From a virus, in IMG/VR virus record IMGVR_UViG_3300027906_002394, positions 18,961 to 82,960 of that record: a stretch of DNA of 64,000 bases; one strand, 5' to 3'. Positions 52,795-63,143 of this stretch are shown here, piece after piece (within the stretch, counting starts at the first letter, position 1; each line of letters begins with the position of its first letter). The notes below the pieces were generated by a model. That model searched no databases. It was not told where the DNA came from and saw nothing but the letters and a program-made list of their open reading frames with translations. Made by a program: the position numbers and the translations under genes.

Positions 52795-52802
52795 TATAAA
52801 TA
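52795..52802 (+). promoter_or_regulatory. T4-type late promoter before the 150-residue structural gene
   Basis: TATAAATA lies 40 nt upstream of ATG 52843, after the gp7 stop. AGAGGAGATAACA supplies a strong ribosome site between them. Confidence 0.65.
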
Positions 52803-52842
52803 AGGAATAACAAGGCAATAACTAATTTTAGAGGAGATAACA

Positions 52843-53295
52843 ATGTTGCAAAAAAATGCTGCCTTAGACGCTAAGGGTCGCTTGACTCTTGAGTTGTTTG
52901 ATGAGTTTGGGAACTTAAAAGAAACCCAAGAAATAAAAAATGTCGTTGTGAACAACGGTCTTAATTATATCGCATCTCGTATGAAAGATGCCACTGCTAC
53001 TGCAATGTCACATATGGCAATCGGTTCAGATAATACTGCTGCCGCTGCTGGTAACACCGCATTAGGAACAGAACTTGGTAGGGTTGCTCTTACTTCTACT
53101 ACTGTCACTTCAAATTCAGTCGCTTATGTTGGGGACTTCCCAGCTGGTACTGGTACAGGTGCAGTTGTTGAGGCAGGAATCCTAAACGCTGGTTCGGGTG
53201 GTACGCTACTATGTAGAACTGTGTTTTCTGTAGTTAACAAAGCAGCTGCAGACACATTAAAGATCACTTGGACGGTTACTGTATCTGACTCCTAA
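52843..53295 (+). CDS. Small tail/virion protein with LKET..IKN opening
   Basis: This protein has 150 residues. LELFDEFGNLKETQEIKNVVVNNGLNYIA is followed by MSHMAIGSDNTA and a beta-rich C-terminal domain ending TWTVTVSDS. Proteins with this opening are common among phage tail and fibre genes. It lies between gp7 and gp8. A decoration or fibre-base role is likely. Its strong ribosome site and own promoter suggest many copies. Confidence 0.7.
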   Translation: MLQKNAALDAKGRLTLELFDEFGNLKETQEIKNVVVNNGLNYIASRMKDATATAMSHMAIGSDNTAAAAGNTALGTELGRVALTSTTVTSNSVAYVGDFPAGTGTGAVVEAGILNAGSGGTLLCRTVFSVVNKAAADTLKITWTVTVSDS

Positions 53296-53318
53296 GAGTT
53301 AAACTAAGGAGTTAGTAC

Positions 53319-54923
53319 ATGGCCATTCTGTTACTAGAACAGGCGAGGTTTCATCAGGCGAGGTCTTTCTATAGAGACATCTATAACGGCAATGATAAGT
53401 TTTATCTTGCCGCCTCGCGTACTGAAACATGGACGGATGATACTGCGCCTGATACATCGGTAGATAATCGTGTCGATGTGCAGAAGTTCAGAGACAAGAT
53501 ACTTTTTGTAAAAAGGGTACAGTCTGCTGATACGGCTATGTTAGCTCGTAGGATTGATTGGGACTCTACAGGTAATACTGTATATGATAGGTATGATGAT
53601 GCCTATACATCAACCAATAAAGCAAATTCTGGAGCTATATCATTACAAACTTCAAACTTTTATGTGTTAACAGATGCATTTAATGTTTATAAGTGTATTG
53701 ATAATAACGGTAATGCGAAAAGTACTTCAAAACCAGATAGTACTGGTACGGAGATATTCACAACAGCGGATGGTTATAAATGGAAGTTCTTATTTCAAGT
53801 AGGTGCTTCTGATAGAACTAAATTCCTTTCTACTTCATATATGCCAGTTAGAAAGGTATCTGGTGCTGGTCAACCATCTTTTGATGTTAATGGTGAATTA
53901 AATAGTATTAATGTTAGTGCTGGGGGAAGTGGATATACTTCAGTTCCTACTGTCACAATTAATGGTGATGGAACTGGTGCTACAGCTAGTGCTGCTCTTA
54001 CAGGTAGTGCGGTATCTAGTATAACTATTGATACTGCTGGTTCTGGATATACCTTTGCAGATGTAGTAATAACAGGTGGCGGAGGAGCTAACGCGAAAGC
54101 AGATGCTGTTCTTGGTAGTACAGATACCCCCTCATTACAAACAAATGTTGAGGGTACTGCTGTTAAAGGTACTATAGATAATATAATAGTAACTAATCAA
54201 GGTACAGATTATACTGCTGGTGATGTAACTCTCACCATTACAGGTGATGGACAAGGCGCAACTTGTGCTGCTGTGGTAAATACAAATGGTAATATTACAG
54301 GAGTTACCATAACAAATCCAGGCTCTGGATATACGACTGCATCTATTACTGTTACACAGGCATCTGGTGGTGGTATTAATGCTTCTTTTAGGTGTATAAT
54401 TGCACCTCTTGATGGACATGGGGCTCATCCGCAAAAGGAATTATTTTGTAAAAGGGTAGGAGTGACAGTATCCTTTGACAATGATTCTAGAGATTTGATT
54501 ACAGGAAACGATTATAGACAAGTAGGTTTGATGAAAAACATAACTAAATATGGGTTAGATACTTTATTCAGCGATGCAACTGGTTCTCCTCATTTCGTTA
54601 TAGGTATAAGTGACCCAAATAATTATGGAGCGGATGATATATTAGAAGCAACAAGCGGAGGTAATTTTACAGTAGCACAACTAAGAGACACCACAGGAAA
54701 TGGTACGGACGATAGTGTCTATTTACAAGAAAATACTTCTGGTATAGGTTCTTCAGACACAATTACAAATTTAACAAAAGGTCTCTCTTCTTTACCTATA
54801 AATAGTCTTACAAATCCAGAAATCGATATTGATTCTGGAGACATAGTTTACTTTGATAATAGAAAACCTATTACTAGGGAAGAGGGTCAAGTAGAGACAG
54901 TAAAAATAATATTTACTTTCTAA
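53319..54923 (+). CDS. 8: gp8-like baseplate wedge protein with inserted repeats
   Basis: This protein has 534 residues (T4 gp8 has 334). FYLAASRTETWTDDTAPDT, ILFVKRVQSADTAMLARRIDW, FYVLTDAFNVYKCIDNNGNA and GYKWKFLFQV align with gp8. An insertion of about 160 residues near 195-360 consists of four GSGYT..P.VTI.G-type repeats. The remaining C-terminal part (KELFCKRVGVTVSF, then GNDYRQVGLMKN) returns to gp8. The insertion accounts for the extra length. Confidence 0.82.
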   Translation: MAILLLEQARFHQARSFYRDIYNGNDKFYLAASRTETWTDDTAPDTSVDNRVDVQKFRDKILFVKRVQSADTAMLARRIDWDSTGNTVYDRYDDAYTSTNKANSGAISLQTSNFYVLTDAFNVYKCIDNNGNAKSTSKPDSTGTEIFTTADGYKWKFLFQVGASDRTKFLSTSYMPVRKVSGAGQPSFDVNGELNSINVSAGGSGYTSVPTVTINGDGTGATASAALTGSAVSSITIDTAGSGYTFADVVITGGGGANAKADAVLGSTDTPSLQTNVEGTAVKGTIDNIIVTNQGTDYTAGDVTLTITGDGQGATCAAVVNTNGNITGVTITNPGSGYTTASITVTQASGGGINASFRCIIAPLDGHGAHPQKELFCKRVGVTVSFDNDSRDLITGNDYRQVGLMKNITKYGLDTLFSDATGSPHFVIGISDPNNYGADDILEATSGGNFTVAQLRDTTGNGTDDSVYLQENTSGIGSSDTITNLTKGLSSLPINSLTNPEIDIDSGDIVYFDNRKPITREEGQVETVKIIFTF

Positions 54924-54934
54924 GGGAATAAAAG

Positions 54935-57900
54935 ATGGCAATTGATTTAAATGTAACACCATATTATAATGACTTTTCAGCGGCGAAAAAGTTTAACCGC
55001 GTAGTCTTTAAGCCTGGCGTTGCTGTACAAGCAAGGGAATTAACACAATTACAAGATTATGTACTAAACACTATAAAAGAGTTTGGTGATTTTGTATTCA
55101 AAGATGGTGCTACAGTAAGGGGTGGTGCTGGATATCCTGTTGTTAGTGATTACATCAAAGTTAATGACCTTGATGCTAGTTCAGTTGCTGTTTCAAATGA
55201 CTCTCTCGCAAATTATGTTGGTGACACCTTAACAGGTGGCACTACTGGAATCACCGCAATTATTAAAGGTGTTAAGACAGGTTTAGATACAGACGCTGTT
55301 GAGAAGAAAACACTTTACTTGAACTACCAGAAAGGTAATGAAACAAATGCTGGTTCTGGAGAAGCTGGTTCAATAAGATTTGATGCTGGAGAAACTTTAA
55401 CAGTAACCAGTACCGATTCTGGAAGAAACGGAGACACTTTTGTTGTAGATAGTAATACTAGTGTTAATACCTACACCAAAAATTTCTATGGAAAATGTAT
55501 TGACTTTACGATTGAAGAAGGTATAATATATGCACAGGGCAAATTTATTGCTCATGATGGACAGACTATAAGACTTGACCCATTTAACCCAAATGTTAAC
55601 TATTATATTGGTGTTAAAGTTAAAGAAACTATTGTTACTTCAGATGACGATACAAGTCTTTTAGACCCAGCAAGTGGAGCTTATAACTACAATGCTCCTG
55701 GCGCCGATAGGTCAAAAATAGATACAGAAATATTTAAAGTTCCATTTGGAAAGAACTATGTTTTAGGCACCGCGTATGAATTAGGAGAGATGATATCAAA
55801 TGGTGACAACATTTATGAAGTCACTACTGCTGGTACAGCTGCTGCTTCTGGAGATGGCCCAGTTCACACAACTGGTAATGCTACAGACGGAAGTGTGGTA
55901 TTCAAATATTATGAAATGCCTGAAGGATTTACTACTCTTTACAAAGTTACAAAAGGATTAATTGAGAAGAAATACGATTCTGATATAGCAGAACTTGCAG
56001 AGTTAGGTAAACAACTTGCGACAGAAAAAAGAGAAAGTGATGGTGACTATGTAGTTGAACCATTTACTTTAAAGATAGTAGAACATTTAAAGACTATAAA
56101 GGGTGTTGCTTTTAATACAGGTGCTAACACCAATTATAGTGTTGGACAATTTGTAAACCATAGTGGTAACCTTTATGAAGTAATGGTTGCTGGTACTTCC
56201 GCGTTTGGCACTCCACCTGTACATACAAGTGGGGATGTAGCAAGTGGTACTGTTAAATTTGGTTACCGTGGTCTTTCTTATAGAATCAATAACGATGGAT
56301 GGCATTTCTCTACTGACCCAGTACAGGCTGGTGATTCTGATTATGTTGTTGCCTTGGTATCGCCTGGCATCGCGTATGCAAATGGATATCGAAGAGAGTT
56401 TTTTAGAAATACTCCAGTAAAAATTAGAAAAGGAACATCTACTGAAATAAAAGAATCAAGAGATGTTACTATGGGTTATGGTAACTATTTCAATATTAAT
56501 GAAGTTGCTGGAACCTTTGATATAGAAAATGGCGGAATAGTTAATATTGGATATTATGGAAGTATTGGTTCACAGACTGCTGCTGCCGCTGTTACAGATG
56601 GAACATATGGTGGACATGCTGCTCTTACTACAGTAATAGGAACATGTAGGGTTCGTGCTTTGAAGAGGGCATCTGGAAATCCAGGCGCCGCTGCTACGGA
56701 GTATAGACTTTATGTTTATGATATAAGAATTAATAACGGAAACTTAAAAGACGCTAGGTCAATCCAATTTCCAAACTCCACAGATAGTGGTTTTGCTGAT
56801 ATTAAATTAGAAGATGTAAATGGTGACGGAACTAAAGACACCGCTGTTGTACATGGTGCGGAATATAACAAATTAATTTATAACACACCTTGGAGTCATA
56901 CTAAGACTCTTCAAGCTGGTGGAAGTTACGATACTGCATATTATTACACAGAAGAATTCAATGTTAGTGTTTCTGCTGCTGGTACATTTACTATTAGTAC
57001 TTCTGGATTAGGTTCAGAAGTCATATTCCCATATACTGCTGGTTCACTAACTCAAACTATATTGGATAACAAATTTTACATGGTTTGTAAAACTGGTAGT
57101 GTTACAGATTTTGGTGATGGTACTACAATATCTGGTTCAGAAGGTAGGGTCATTCGACTTGCACCAGCTCAAATAATTTCTGCTGCCAATGGGCAAAGTA
57201 TGGAATTTAATATGGGTACTCCAAGTGGCCCATATGACGCTTACTTACAGATAGAATGTAAAGTAGTAGATGCTATACCTGTACCGAAAGCATTAAACAT
57301 AGGAAGATATGTTAAACTAGATACTAGAGATAATGCTGGTGGGGCAAACGGGCCATGGAATCTTGGTATCGTAGATGTACAAGAAATTACCGCAGTATAT
57401 ATTAGAGACACAGCTTCCTATAATGATTGGGCTGACCACAATTCAGCAGAAAATCCAGTTAACTATGTTGATGATTTTATTCTTGACAGAGGACAAACAG
57501 ATAATTTCTATGGTCACGCGAAACTTCTAAAAAAAGGAAGTTCTAGTCTTAATATGACCAACAAATATGTTACGGTTGTATTAAATCACTTTGATGCTAA
57601 CTATGGTGGTTCAAATGGAACATATTTTGCAAAAGATTCTTATCCAGTAGATGATACTGGTGCTACTGGTATATACACATTTGAATTGCCTGTTTATAAA
57701 TCTACAAAGTTAGGACAGTACCCTTTAAGGGACGCAATTGATTTTAGACCTAGAGTTAAAAATACTGCTGTTTCTGCTACTATATTGAGCGCTGCTACTG
57801 ATAACCCATATAGAACAGAGGAATTTGATTTACCCACAAATGGTATTCAATTCCCAACTCCAAATAGTGCTTTTACTACAGATATAGAGTATTACTTACC

Positions 57901-60900
57901 AAGGGTTGATAAACTAGTAATTAGTAAATCTGGACAGATGAAGATTGTAGAAGGTGTTTCTAAACTTCCTGCTTCAGCGCCGCCAGAACAAGATGCAATG
58001 TTAATCGCAAGAATAGAAGTTCCACCATTCCCTTCTATTGCACCTAATTTAGCAGAAAGGTATAATGCAGATAGAGATGCTGTACGACATCAATTAGAAG
58101 GACAAACTAGACGATATAAGATGTCTGATATTGCTAGTATCGAGAAAAGAATTAATAGACTAGAATATTATCTTGCTTTAAGTTTGATGGAAATGCAGGC
58201 AAAAGACCAAGTTATTCTGGACGCGAATGGAAACGATAGATTTAAAAATGGTATCTATGTAAATGCATTTGATTCTGATTTATTGAGTGACCTAAAAGAC
58301 CCAAGTTATGCTGCTTCTTACAACTCATCTAAGAAAAGATTAGGGCCAAACTTTGAAGATTACCAGATAGATTTAAAATTAAATGAGACTCATGGTACTT
58401 CTGGGTGGACACGCTCTGGAAGTATGATTCATAGACCTATAGTTAAATATAATTGGCAGGGAAGCACGGCAGCTACTAAAGTTAGAAACTGTGTTGGTGA
58501 ATTACAGTTTAATTATTGGGGAGAGATGGACATATATCCTCGTTCAGACAATGGTGCTACTTACAAGAAACAGATGCAGAAACAAACTATTACGCTTTCA
58601 AATGCATCTGCTATTGCCGCTCAAGTTGCAGAAGTTAATTCTAGTAAGAATGTTGTAGGGATGGAAACAACTTTTGAATTGGGAGTTTGGGATTCAGAAA
58701 ACGAAAGTATGGAAATTGGTGCAACCAAAACTGTAGTAAAAGAAAATGTTACAGTAGAAACTACTTCTGATGCTGCTTCTACAGCAACTAATGATAATAC
58801 TCCTGCTCAACCAACGGTTACGAGAGAAGGTAATATGGTAACCGTATCAACTCCAGTAGATATAACTGGCAGTATTTCTGGGGAAGCATCTTTTGGTCAG
58901 ACTATAGAGACAATGGATGTTGTCACGAGGTCAGTTCCACAAATCATGACCGCACAGGCTGTTCCTGCTGACCCACAAACACATGCGATGGGTAACTTTG
59001 TTAGGGATACAACTTTCCTACCAAATATGAGACAGAATAGAGTTGGAATTAGGGTTCGTAGAATGAAACCTAATACGCGATTATGGTTCTATTTTGATGA
59101 CGAACTTCAATGGGCAAGATGTACACCATGTGACCCCGCTGCCTTTGATAAAATAATTCCTCAATGGCAGGCTTCTGGTGCAAGAACAGGGCATGCTTTC
59201 CTTCAGGCGAGAAGAAGTTCTATTCCAATCGGAGGTACAGAAGACGCTAGTTTGAATTATTATTTCTCTGGAACAGAACCCGCTGATATGGGAGACCCAA
59301 TCGTAACAGATGAAAACGGTGACGCTGCTTTTGTTTACTGGTTGCCTGCTGGTAATGATGATGGTGCTGGTAAAAACAAATTCGGAAGACAGACTTTCCC
59401 AGTTGGTACTAGGAGAATGAGGGTAACAGATGACCCATACGACAGAGAGAATTTTACAACAACTGCTGCTGAGAATATATACTCCGCGTTTGCTTTACAA
59501 GTTCATAGACAGGAAATAGATTTAATATATGAACAACACAGTATTTCTTATGGGTCAAAACCTGATCCATCGGCAGCAACATATGACCACAAAGGAACGG
59601 TAGTTACAGACTCTAACTTGCAGCCTGGCCAGATGACTTTGACCACAAACCTAGAAGCAAAAACGGAAACTCACTTTGTTGTTATGAACAATGGAATGAC
59701 CGACCCACTTGCACAAACATTCGGTGTTATGCTTAAACCAAATGGAGGATATGCTAAGAAGGTTATGGTTTGGTTTAGGGATAGGCCTGGCAAACAGTCT
59801 AACCAAACAACACTTAATGATACTGGACAGGGTATTACATGTGAGATAAGGAAAACATTAAATGGATTCCCAACATCAACTGTATTGGCTGGTGGAAGAA
59901 AATACTTAAAGAACACAGAAGTAAATACTACTCGTGATGCTAATGACCTTTCTGGTCTTGGATTTGGTAGATTTATTAATTACGCCTTTGAAGACCAAGA
60001 TGCTACGACATTTGAATTTGATGAACCAATATACCTCGCACCAAATGAAGAGTATGCAATTGTTCTTATGCCAGAAGCTAATGACCCTAACTATAATGTT
60101 TGGTGTTCTAAACTGGGTGAGAATAAAATAGGTACTAAAGAAAGAGTTACCGCTGAAGAAACAGCAATGGCAGGAATGTTATTCTCTTCTGCAAACAACA
60201 GGGCTTGGAGTCCTCACCAAACAGAAGATTTAAAATATCAAATAGGTTTTGCTGAGTTTGAAGAAGGAACAGGAACAGTTGAGTTGGTTAATGAAGACCA
60301 AGAATTCTGTACTGGTTCTGATTATCTAAATGGTAGACCAGAAGAAGGACAAGATGTTCATGCTTTCAATGTTGTTATTGCTGGTGGTGGTAGTGGATAT
60401 AGTGTTGATGATATTATCACTCTGAACGCGGTGAATGTTACTTCAAATAGTAATATATGTGCTGGAAGTGGAGTTAAATTAAAAGTAACTTCAGTAAGTG
60501 GTGGTGTTATAACTGGTGTCTCAGTAGTTGATGCTGGTATAGGGTTTAAATTACAAAGAAACCCAGACAACAGACAGATAGTAGATCCAGGCACCGTAGG
60601 ACAATTAAGTGTTGCTCCTACTGGCGGTTCTGGTGCTACATTTACTCTGAAAATTAAACACGGTCAAATAGATGATATTGACCCAAGGACAGAAAAACTA
60701 GAAATCATTTATGATGATTTAACAGTTGAAGCTGCTCATACAGATAGTACGAGGTTCTTTGCTGTCGGTGATATGGTTGGTACAGGAGATGTTCTTACCA
60801 TTGACTCAACACAAGGACAAAATAAAAATACTACATTTAAGATTGCTAGTATTTACAACAAACCATTTAATAACTATAGAACAAATACAACCATTAAAGA

Positions 60901-62032
60901 ATTCCCAGAAGGAAGAATAACATATCAGGCGTGTACTACTTCTTCATCTGGAGCTAGTGCTGCTGGTTCTACTTTCACAGATATTTTACCTGTAGTAAGA
61001 CAATTTGCTCCTTCAGAACAGGCAATATACTCCGCTTCTAATGAAGCTGGATTTACTGGTTCTGGTAGACTTGCGAAAAAATCATTTAGAACAAGATTCA
61101 ATATCTCTACTGAAGATAAAGATTTAACTCCAGTTGTACCATTGTATCGTAACGCGATGATTACTAGGAATTTCTTAATCAACAATGATTCTACAGGTGA
61201 GACAGGAAATAACGGTAACGCTACATCCAAGTTTATCTCTAGAAGAGTAAGACTTGCTGATGGACAAGAGGCAGAAGATTGCAGACTTTCAGTTGCTCTT
61301 AAACAACCGCCTGGCTCTCAGTTTAAGATATACTTTAAGGGTCAATCACCAGAAGATGATGGTGATTTTTATGAGGATATACCTTGGGTAGAAATGCAAC
61401 TAATAGCAGGACAGACTGCTGGGGTTTCTGCTTCCAATAACTCTTTCGTAGATTTTAATTTTGAATTGCCTTCTACTGCATTGGATTCGGATAATGTTTT
61501 CAAATATACAAGTAAGAGGGTAAATGCTCTCACTATTGGAACCGCTGGTAGTGGATACGCTTCTACATCTAATGTAGAAATATTCTTTAGTGGTGGTGGT
61601 ACTCCGACTAGACAGGCAGCTGTGAAATGTACTACATTATCTGGTGGTGGTCTCGGTACTTTAGAAATTGTAGACCCAGGCCGTGGATATGCATCTGCTC
61701 CTACTGTTACTGTAGCACAATCGCATGAAGTAAGTAAATACTATGCTGCTGGTACATTTGTTGGACACTTAACCAAACTGTATGAATGTACGGTTGGTGG
61801 AACAACAGGAGCTGCTTCTGCCGCTTCCGCACCAACACACGGTTCTGGTACTGCTACAGATGGAACAGTAACATGGACTTACAGAGGAGTTAGACCCGCT
61901 GTTACATGTACTGTTGCTGACACAGACTTCAAGAGATTTAAGTATTTCTCTACGAAGATGGTAATGTTGTCAACAAATTCATCTAACATTCCAGAAGCAA
62001 AACAATTAAGGGTTATCGCCTTACAGGCATAA
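54935..62032 (+). CDS. Giant DUF4815-type virion protein with modular repeats
   Basis: This protein has 2365 residues. FNRVVFKPGVAVQARELTQLQDY and GDFVFKDGATV at the N-terminus are typical of DUF4815 tail/baseplate proteins in marine T4-like phages. Three copies of a module (LYEV..AGT....P.HTSG...GTV.F.Y.G) lie near residues 290-330, 400-445 and 2265-2325. GSGY repeats lie near 1810-1900 and 2195-2265. The middle contains an RRYKMSDIASIEKRINRLEYYL helix and a conserved body. It is probably a baseplate-fibre connector or receptor-binding assembly. It is the largest gene in the window. Confidence 0.75.
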   Translation: MAIDLNVTPYYNDFSAAKKFNRVVFKPGVAVQARELTQLQDYVLNTIKEFGDFVFKDGATVRGGAGYPVVSDYIKVNDLDASSVAVSNDSLANYVGDTLTGGTTGITAIIKGVKTGLDTDAVEKKTLYLNYQKGNETNAGSGEAGSIRFDAGETLTVTSTDSGRNGDTFVVDSNTSVNTYTKNFYGKCIDFTIEEGIIYAQGKFIAHDGQTIRLDPFNPNVNYYIGVKVKETIVTSDDDTSLLDPASGAYNYNAPGADRSKIDTEIFKVPFGKNYVLGTAYELGEMISNGDNIYEVTTAGTAAASGDGPVHTTGNATDGSVVFKYYEMPEGFTTLYKVTKGLIEKKYDSDIAELAELGKQLATEKRESDGDYVVEPFTLKIVEHLKTIKGVAFNTGANTNYSVGQFVNHSGNLYEVMVAGTSAFGTPPVHTSGDVASGTVKFGYRGLSYRINNDGWHFSTDPVQAGDSDYVVALVSPGIAYANGYRREFFRNTPVKIRKGTSTEIKESRDVTMGYGNYFNINEVAGTFDIENGGIVNIGYYGSIGSQTAAAAVTDGTYGGHAALTTVIGTCRVRALKRASGNPGAAATEYRLYVYDIRINNGNLKDARSIQFPNSTDSGFADIKLEDVNGDGTKDTAVVHGAEYNKLIYNTPWSHTKTLQAGGSYDTAYYYTEEFNVSVSAAGTFTISTSGLGSEVIFPYTAGSLTQTILDNKFYMVCKTGSVTDFGDGTTISGSEGRVIRLAPAQIISAANGQSMEFNMGTPSGPYDAYLQIECKVVDAIPVPKALNIGRYVKLDTRDNAGGANGPWNLGIVDVQEITAVYIRDTASYNDWADHNSAENPVNYVDDFILDRGQTDNFYGHAKLLKKGSSSLNMTNKYVTVVLNHFDANYGGSNGTYFAKDSYPVDDTGATGIYTFELPVYKSTKLGQYPLRDAIDFRPRVKNTAVSATILSAATDNPYRTEEFDLPTNGIQFPTPNSAFTTDIEYYLPRVDKLVISKSGQMKIVEGVSKLPASAPPEQDAMLIARIEVPPFPSIAPNLAERYNADRDAVRHQLEGQTRRYKMSDIASIEKRINRLEYYLALSLMEMQAKDQVILDANGNDRFKNGIYVNAFDSDLLSDLKDPSYAASYNSSKKRLGPNFEDYQIDLKLNETHGTSGWTRSGSMIHRPIVKYNWQGSTAATKVRNCVGELQFNYWGEMDIYPRSDNGATYKKQMQKQTITLSNASAIAAQVAEVNSSKNVVGMETTFELGVWDSENESMEIGATKTVVKENVTVETTSDAASTATNDNTPAQPTVTREGNMVTVSTPVDITGSISGEASFGQTIETMDVVTRSVPQIMTAQAVPADPQTHAMGNFVRDTTFLPNMRQNRVGIRVRRMKPNTRLWFYFDDELQWARCTPCDPAAFDKIIPQWQASGARTGHAFLQARRSSIPIGGTEDASLNYYFSGTEPADMGDPIVTDENGDAAFVYWLPAGNDDGAGKNKFGRQTFPVGTRRMRVTDDPYDRENFTTTAAENIYSAFALQVHRQEIDLIYEQHSISYGSKPDPSAATYDHKGTVVTDSNLQPGQMTLTTNLEAKTETHFVVMNNGMTDPLAQTFGVMLKPNGGYAKKVMVWFRDRPGKQSNQTTLNDTGQGITCEIRKTLNGFPTSTVLAGGRKYLKNTEVNTTRDANDLSGLGFGRFINYAFEDQDATTFEFDEPIYLAPNEEYAIVLMPEANDPNYNVWCSKLGENKIGTKERVTAEETAMAGMLFSSANNRAWSPHQTEDLKYQIGFAEFEEGTGTVELVNEDQEFCTGSDYLNGRPEEGQDVHAFNVVIAGGGSGYSVDDIITLNAVNVTSNSNICAGSGVKLKVTSVSGGVITGVSVVDAGIGFKLQRNPDNRQIVDPGTVGQLSVAPTGGSGATFTLKIKHGQIDDIDPRTEKLEIIYDDLTVEAAHTDSTRFFAVGDMVGTGDVLTIDSTQGQNKNTTFKIASIYNKPFNNYRTNTTIKEFPEGRITYQACTTSSSGASAAGSTFTDILPVVRQFAPSEQAIYSASNEAGFTGSGRLAKKSFRTRFNISTEDKDLTPVVPLYRNAMITRNFLINNDSTGETGNNGNATSKFISRRVRLADGQEAEDCRLSVALKQPPGSQFKIYFKGQSPEDDGDFYEDIPWVEMQLIAGQTAGVSASNNSFVDFNFELPSTALDSDNVFKYTSKRVNALTIGTAGSGYASTSNVEIFFSGGGTPTRQAAVKCTTLSGGGLGTLEIVDPGRGYASAPTVTVAQSHEVSKYYAAGTFVGHLTKLYECTVGGTTGAASAASAPTHGSGTATDGTVTWTYRGVRPAVTCTVADTDFKRFKYFSTKMVMLSTNSSNIPEAKQLRVIALQA

Positions 62033-62038
62033 TAAATA
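62031..62038 (+). promoter_or_regulatory. Late-promoter-like AATAAATA abutting a start codon
   Basis: AATAAATA, then GAAT, then ATG 62043, with only 4 nt between. It overlaps the stop region of the giant gene. Confidence 0.45.
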
Positions 62039-62042
62039 GAAT

Positions 62043-62270
62043 ATGAGTCAATATCAAGTATCAAAATTAGAGTATAACAGAGATGAAGAATCTGGAGCTT
62101 TGGTAAATGTAGATGATAATGGTTTGGCTGCATATAAGAGAAGGAAATTTCTTTCAAAAAAAAGAAACAATCAGATAGATGAAATGTCAAATGATATAAA
62201 TAGTCTGAAGGAAGATTTTCAAGAAATCAAAAGCATTTTAATGCAACTTGTTAACAATATTGATAAATAA
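62043..62270 (+). CDS. Small coiled-coil hypothetical protein
   Basis: This protein has 75 residues after a promoter-like motif and no ribosome site. KLEYNRDEESGALVNVDDNGLAAYKRRK leads to a C-terminal heptad helix (MSNDINSLKEDFQEIKSIL). It lies between structural genes and could be a small virion or chaperone protein. No family was recognised. Confidence 0.6.
   Translation: MSQYQVSKLEYNRDEESGALVNVDDNGLAAYKRRKFLSKKRNNQIDEMSNDINSLKEDFQEIKSILMQLVNNIDK
62262..62269 (+). promoter_or_regulatory. Late-promoter-like GATAAATA before the fibre gene
   Basis: GATAAATA lies 17 nt before ATG 62287, with GGGAAGAG between as ribosome site. The first base differs from the late consensus. Confidence 0.35.
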
Positions 62271-62286
62271 AGAATAGGGAAGAGAC

Positions 62287-63132
62287 ATGTCAACTATAAC
62301 ACTAAGAGCTTCTAAAGGTTCCCCCCTCACTAATACCGAGGTGGATACTAACTTTAGTAACCTCAACAACGATAAGTATGAGTCGGGTAATAATGTGTCA
62401 GTCGGTACTCTTACTGCTAGTGGAAATGTTACCTTTGGCATATCTGCCACGGTATCTGCTGCTGGAAGTACACAGGGAACTGCAACCGCATTAACCAAAA
62501 CATACAACATTGTATCTACTGCATCTGCTAACCAAGGGGTAATATTGCCCTCTGCAGCTGCTGGTCTAGTAATCAACCTCTATAATGTAAGTGGTAATAC
62601 TATTAAAGTATATCCTGCTTCTACAGAAACCATCGATGGTGGTTCTGCAAACGCACCGATTGAAGTAGTAACTGCAAATGGTGCCGAATTGGTTGGTGTT
62701 AGTACTGGTGGATGGAGACAAGTAGGTTCTGGTGGAAGTAATGTCGCAGAATTAACAGTAAACACTAGTGCATCTTTACTAGGTTCATTGAAATATGGAG
62801 TATCACCTTCAGTTTCATCTGCTGGTTCCGCTCAAGGTGACGCAACCGCGTTAACAGAAACAATTAATGTAGTAGGAACAGTTGGTGGTTCTGGTGAAGG
62901 TGTAGTTTTACCAACCGCTGCTGCTGGATTACATATAGTTGTTGCTAACATTACCACTACGGACTGCAAATTGTATCCTGCTTCATCTGATACAATAGAG
63001 GGTGGTTCAGCTAATGCTGCTGTAACATTGCCCGCTAAGACTACTTTTACTTTAACATGTAAAGATGCTACCGATTGGGTTAAACATCGAGGACTTGCTG
63101 TATATAACTCATCTGGTACGCTACTCAACTAA
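62287..63132 (+). CDS. Tail-fibre-like protein with internal duplication
   Basis: This protein has 281 residues. LTNTEVDTNFSNLNNDKYESG is a motif frequent at the start of phage fibre and structural proteins. Two related halves follow: VSAAGSTQGTATALTKTYNI..VILPSAAAGL and VSSAGSAQGDATALTETINV..VVLPTAAAGL, each ending in a YPAS..TI.GGSANA strand. The duplication suggests stacked beta units in a fibre. It is probably a minor fibre or receptor-binding subunit. Confidence 0.7.
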   Translation: MSTITLRASKGSPLTNTEVDTNFSNLNNDKYESGNNVSVGTLTASGNVTFGISATVSAAGSTQGTATALTKTYNIVSTASANQGVILPSAAAGLVINLYNVSGNTIKVYPASTETIDGGSANAPIEVVTANGAELVGVSTGGWRQVGSGGSNVAELTVNTSASLLGSLKYGVSPSVSSAGSAQGDATALTETINVVGTVGGSGEGVVLPTAAAGLHIVVANITTTDCKLYPASSDTIEGGSANAAVTLPAKTTFTLTCKDATDWVKHRGLAVYNSSGTLLN

Positions 63133-63143
63133 GGAGAATTTGA

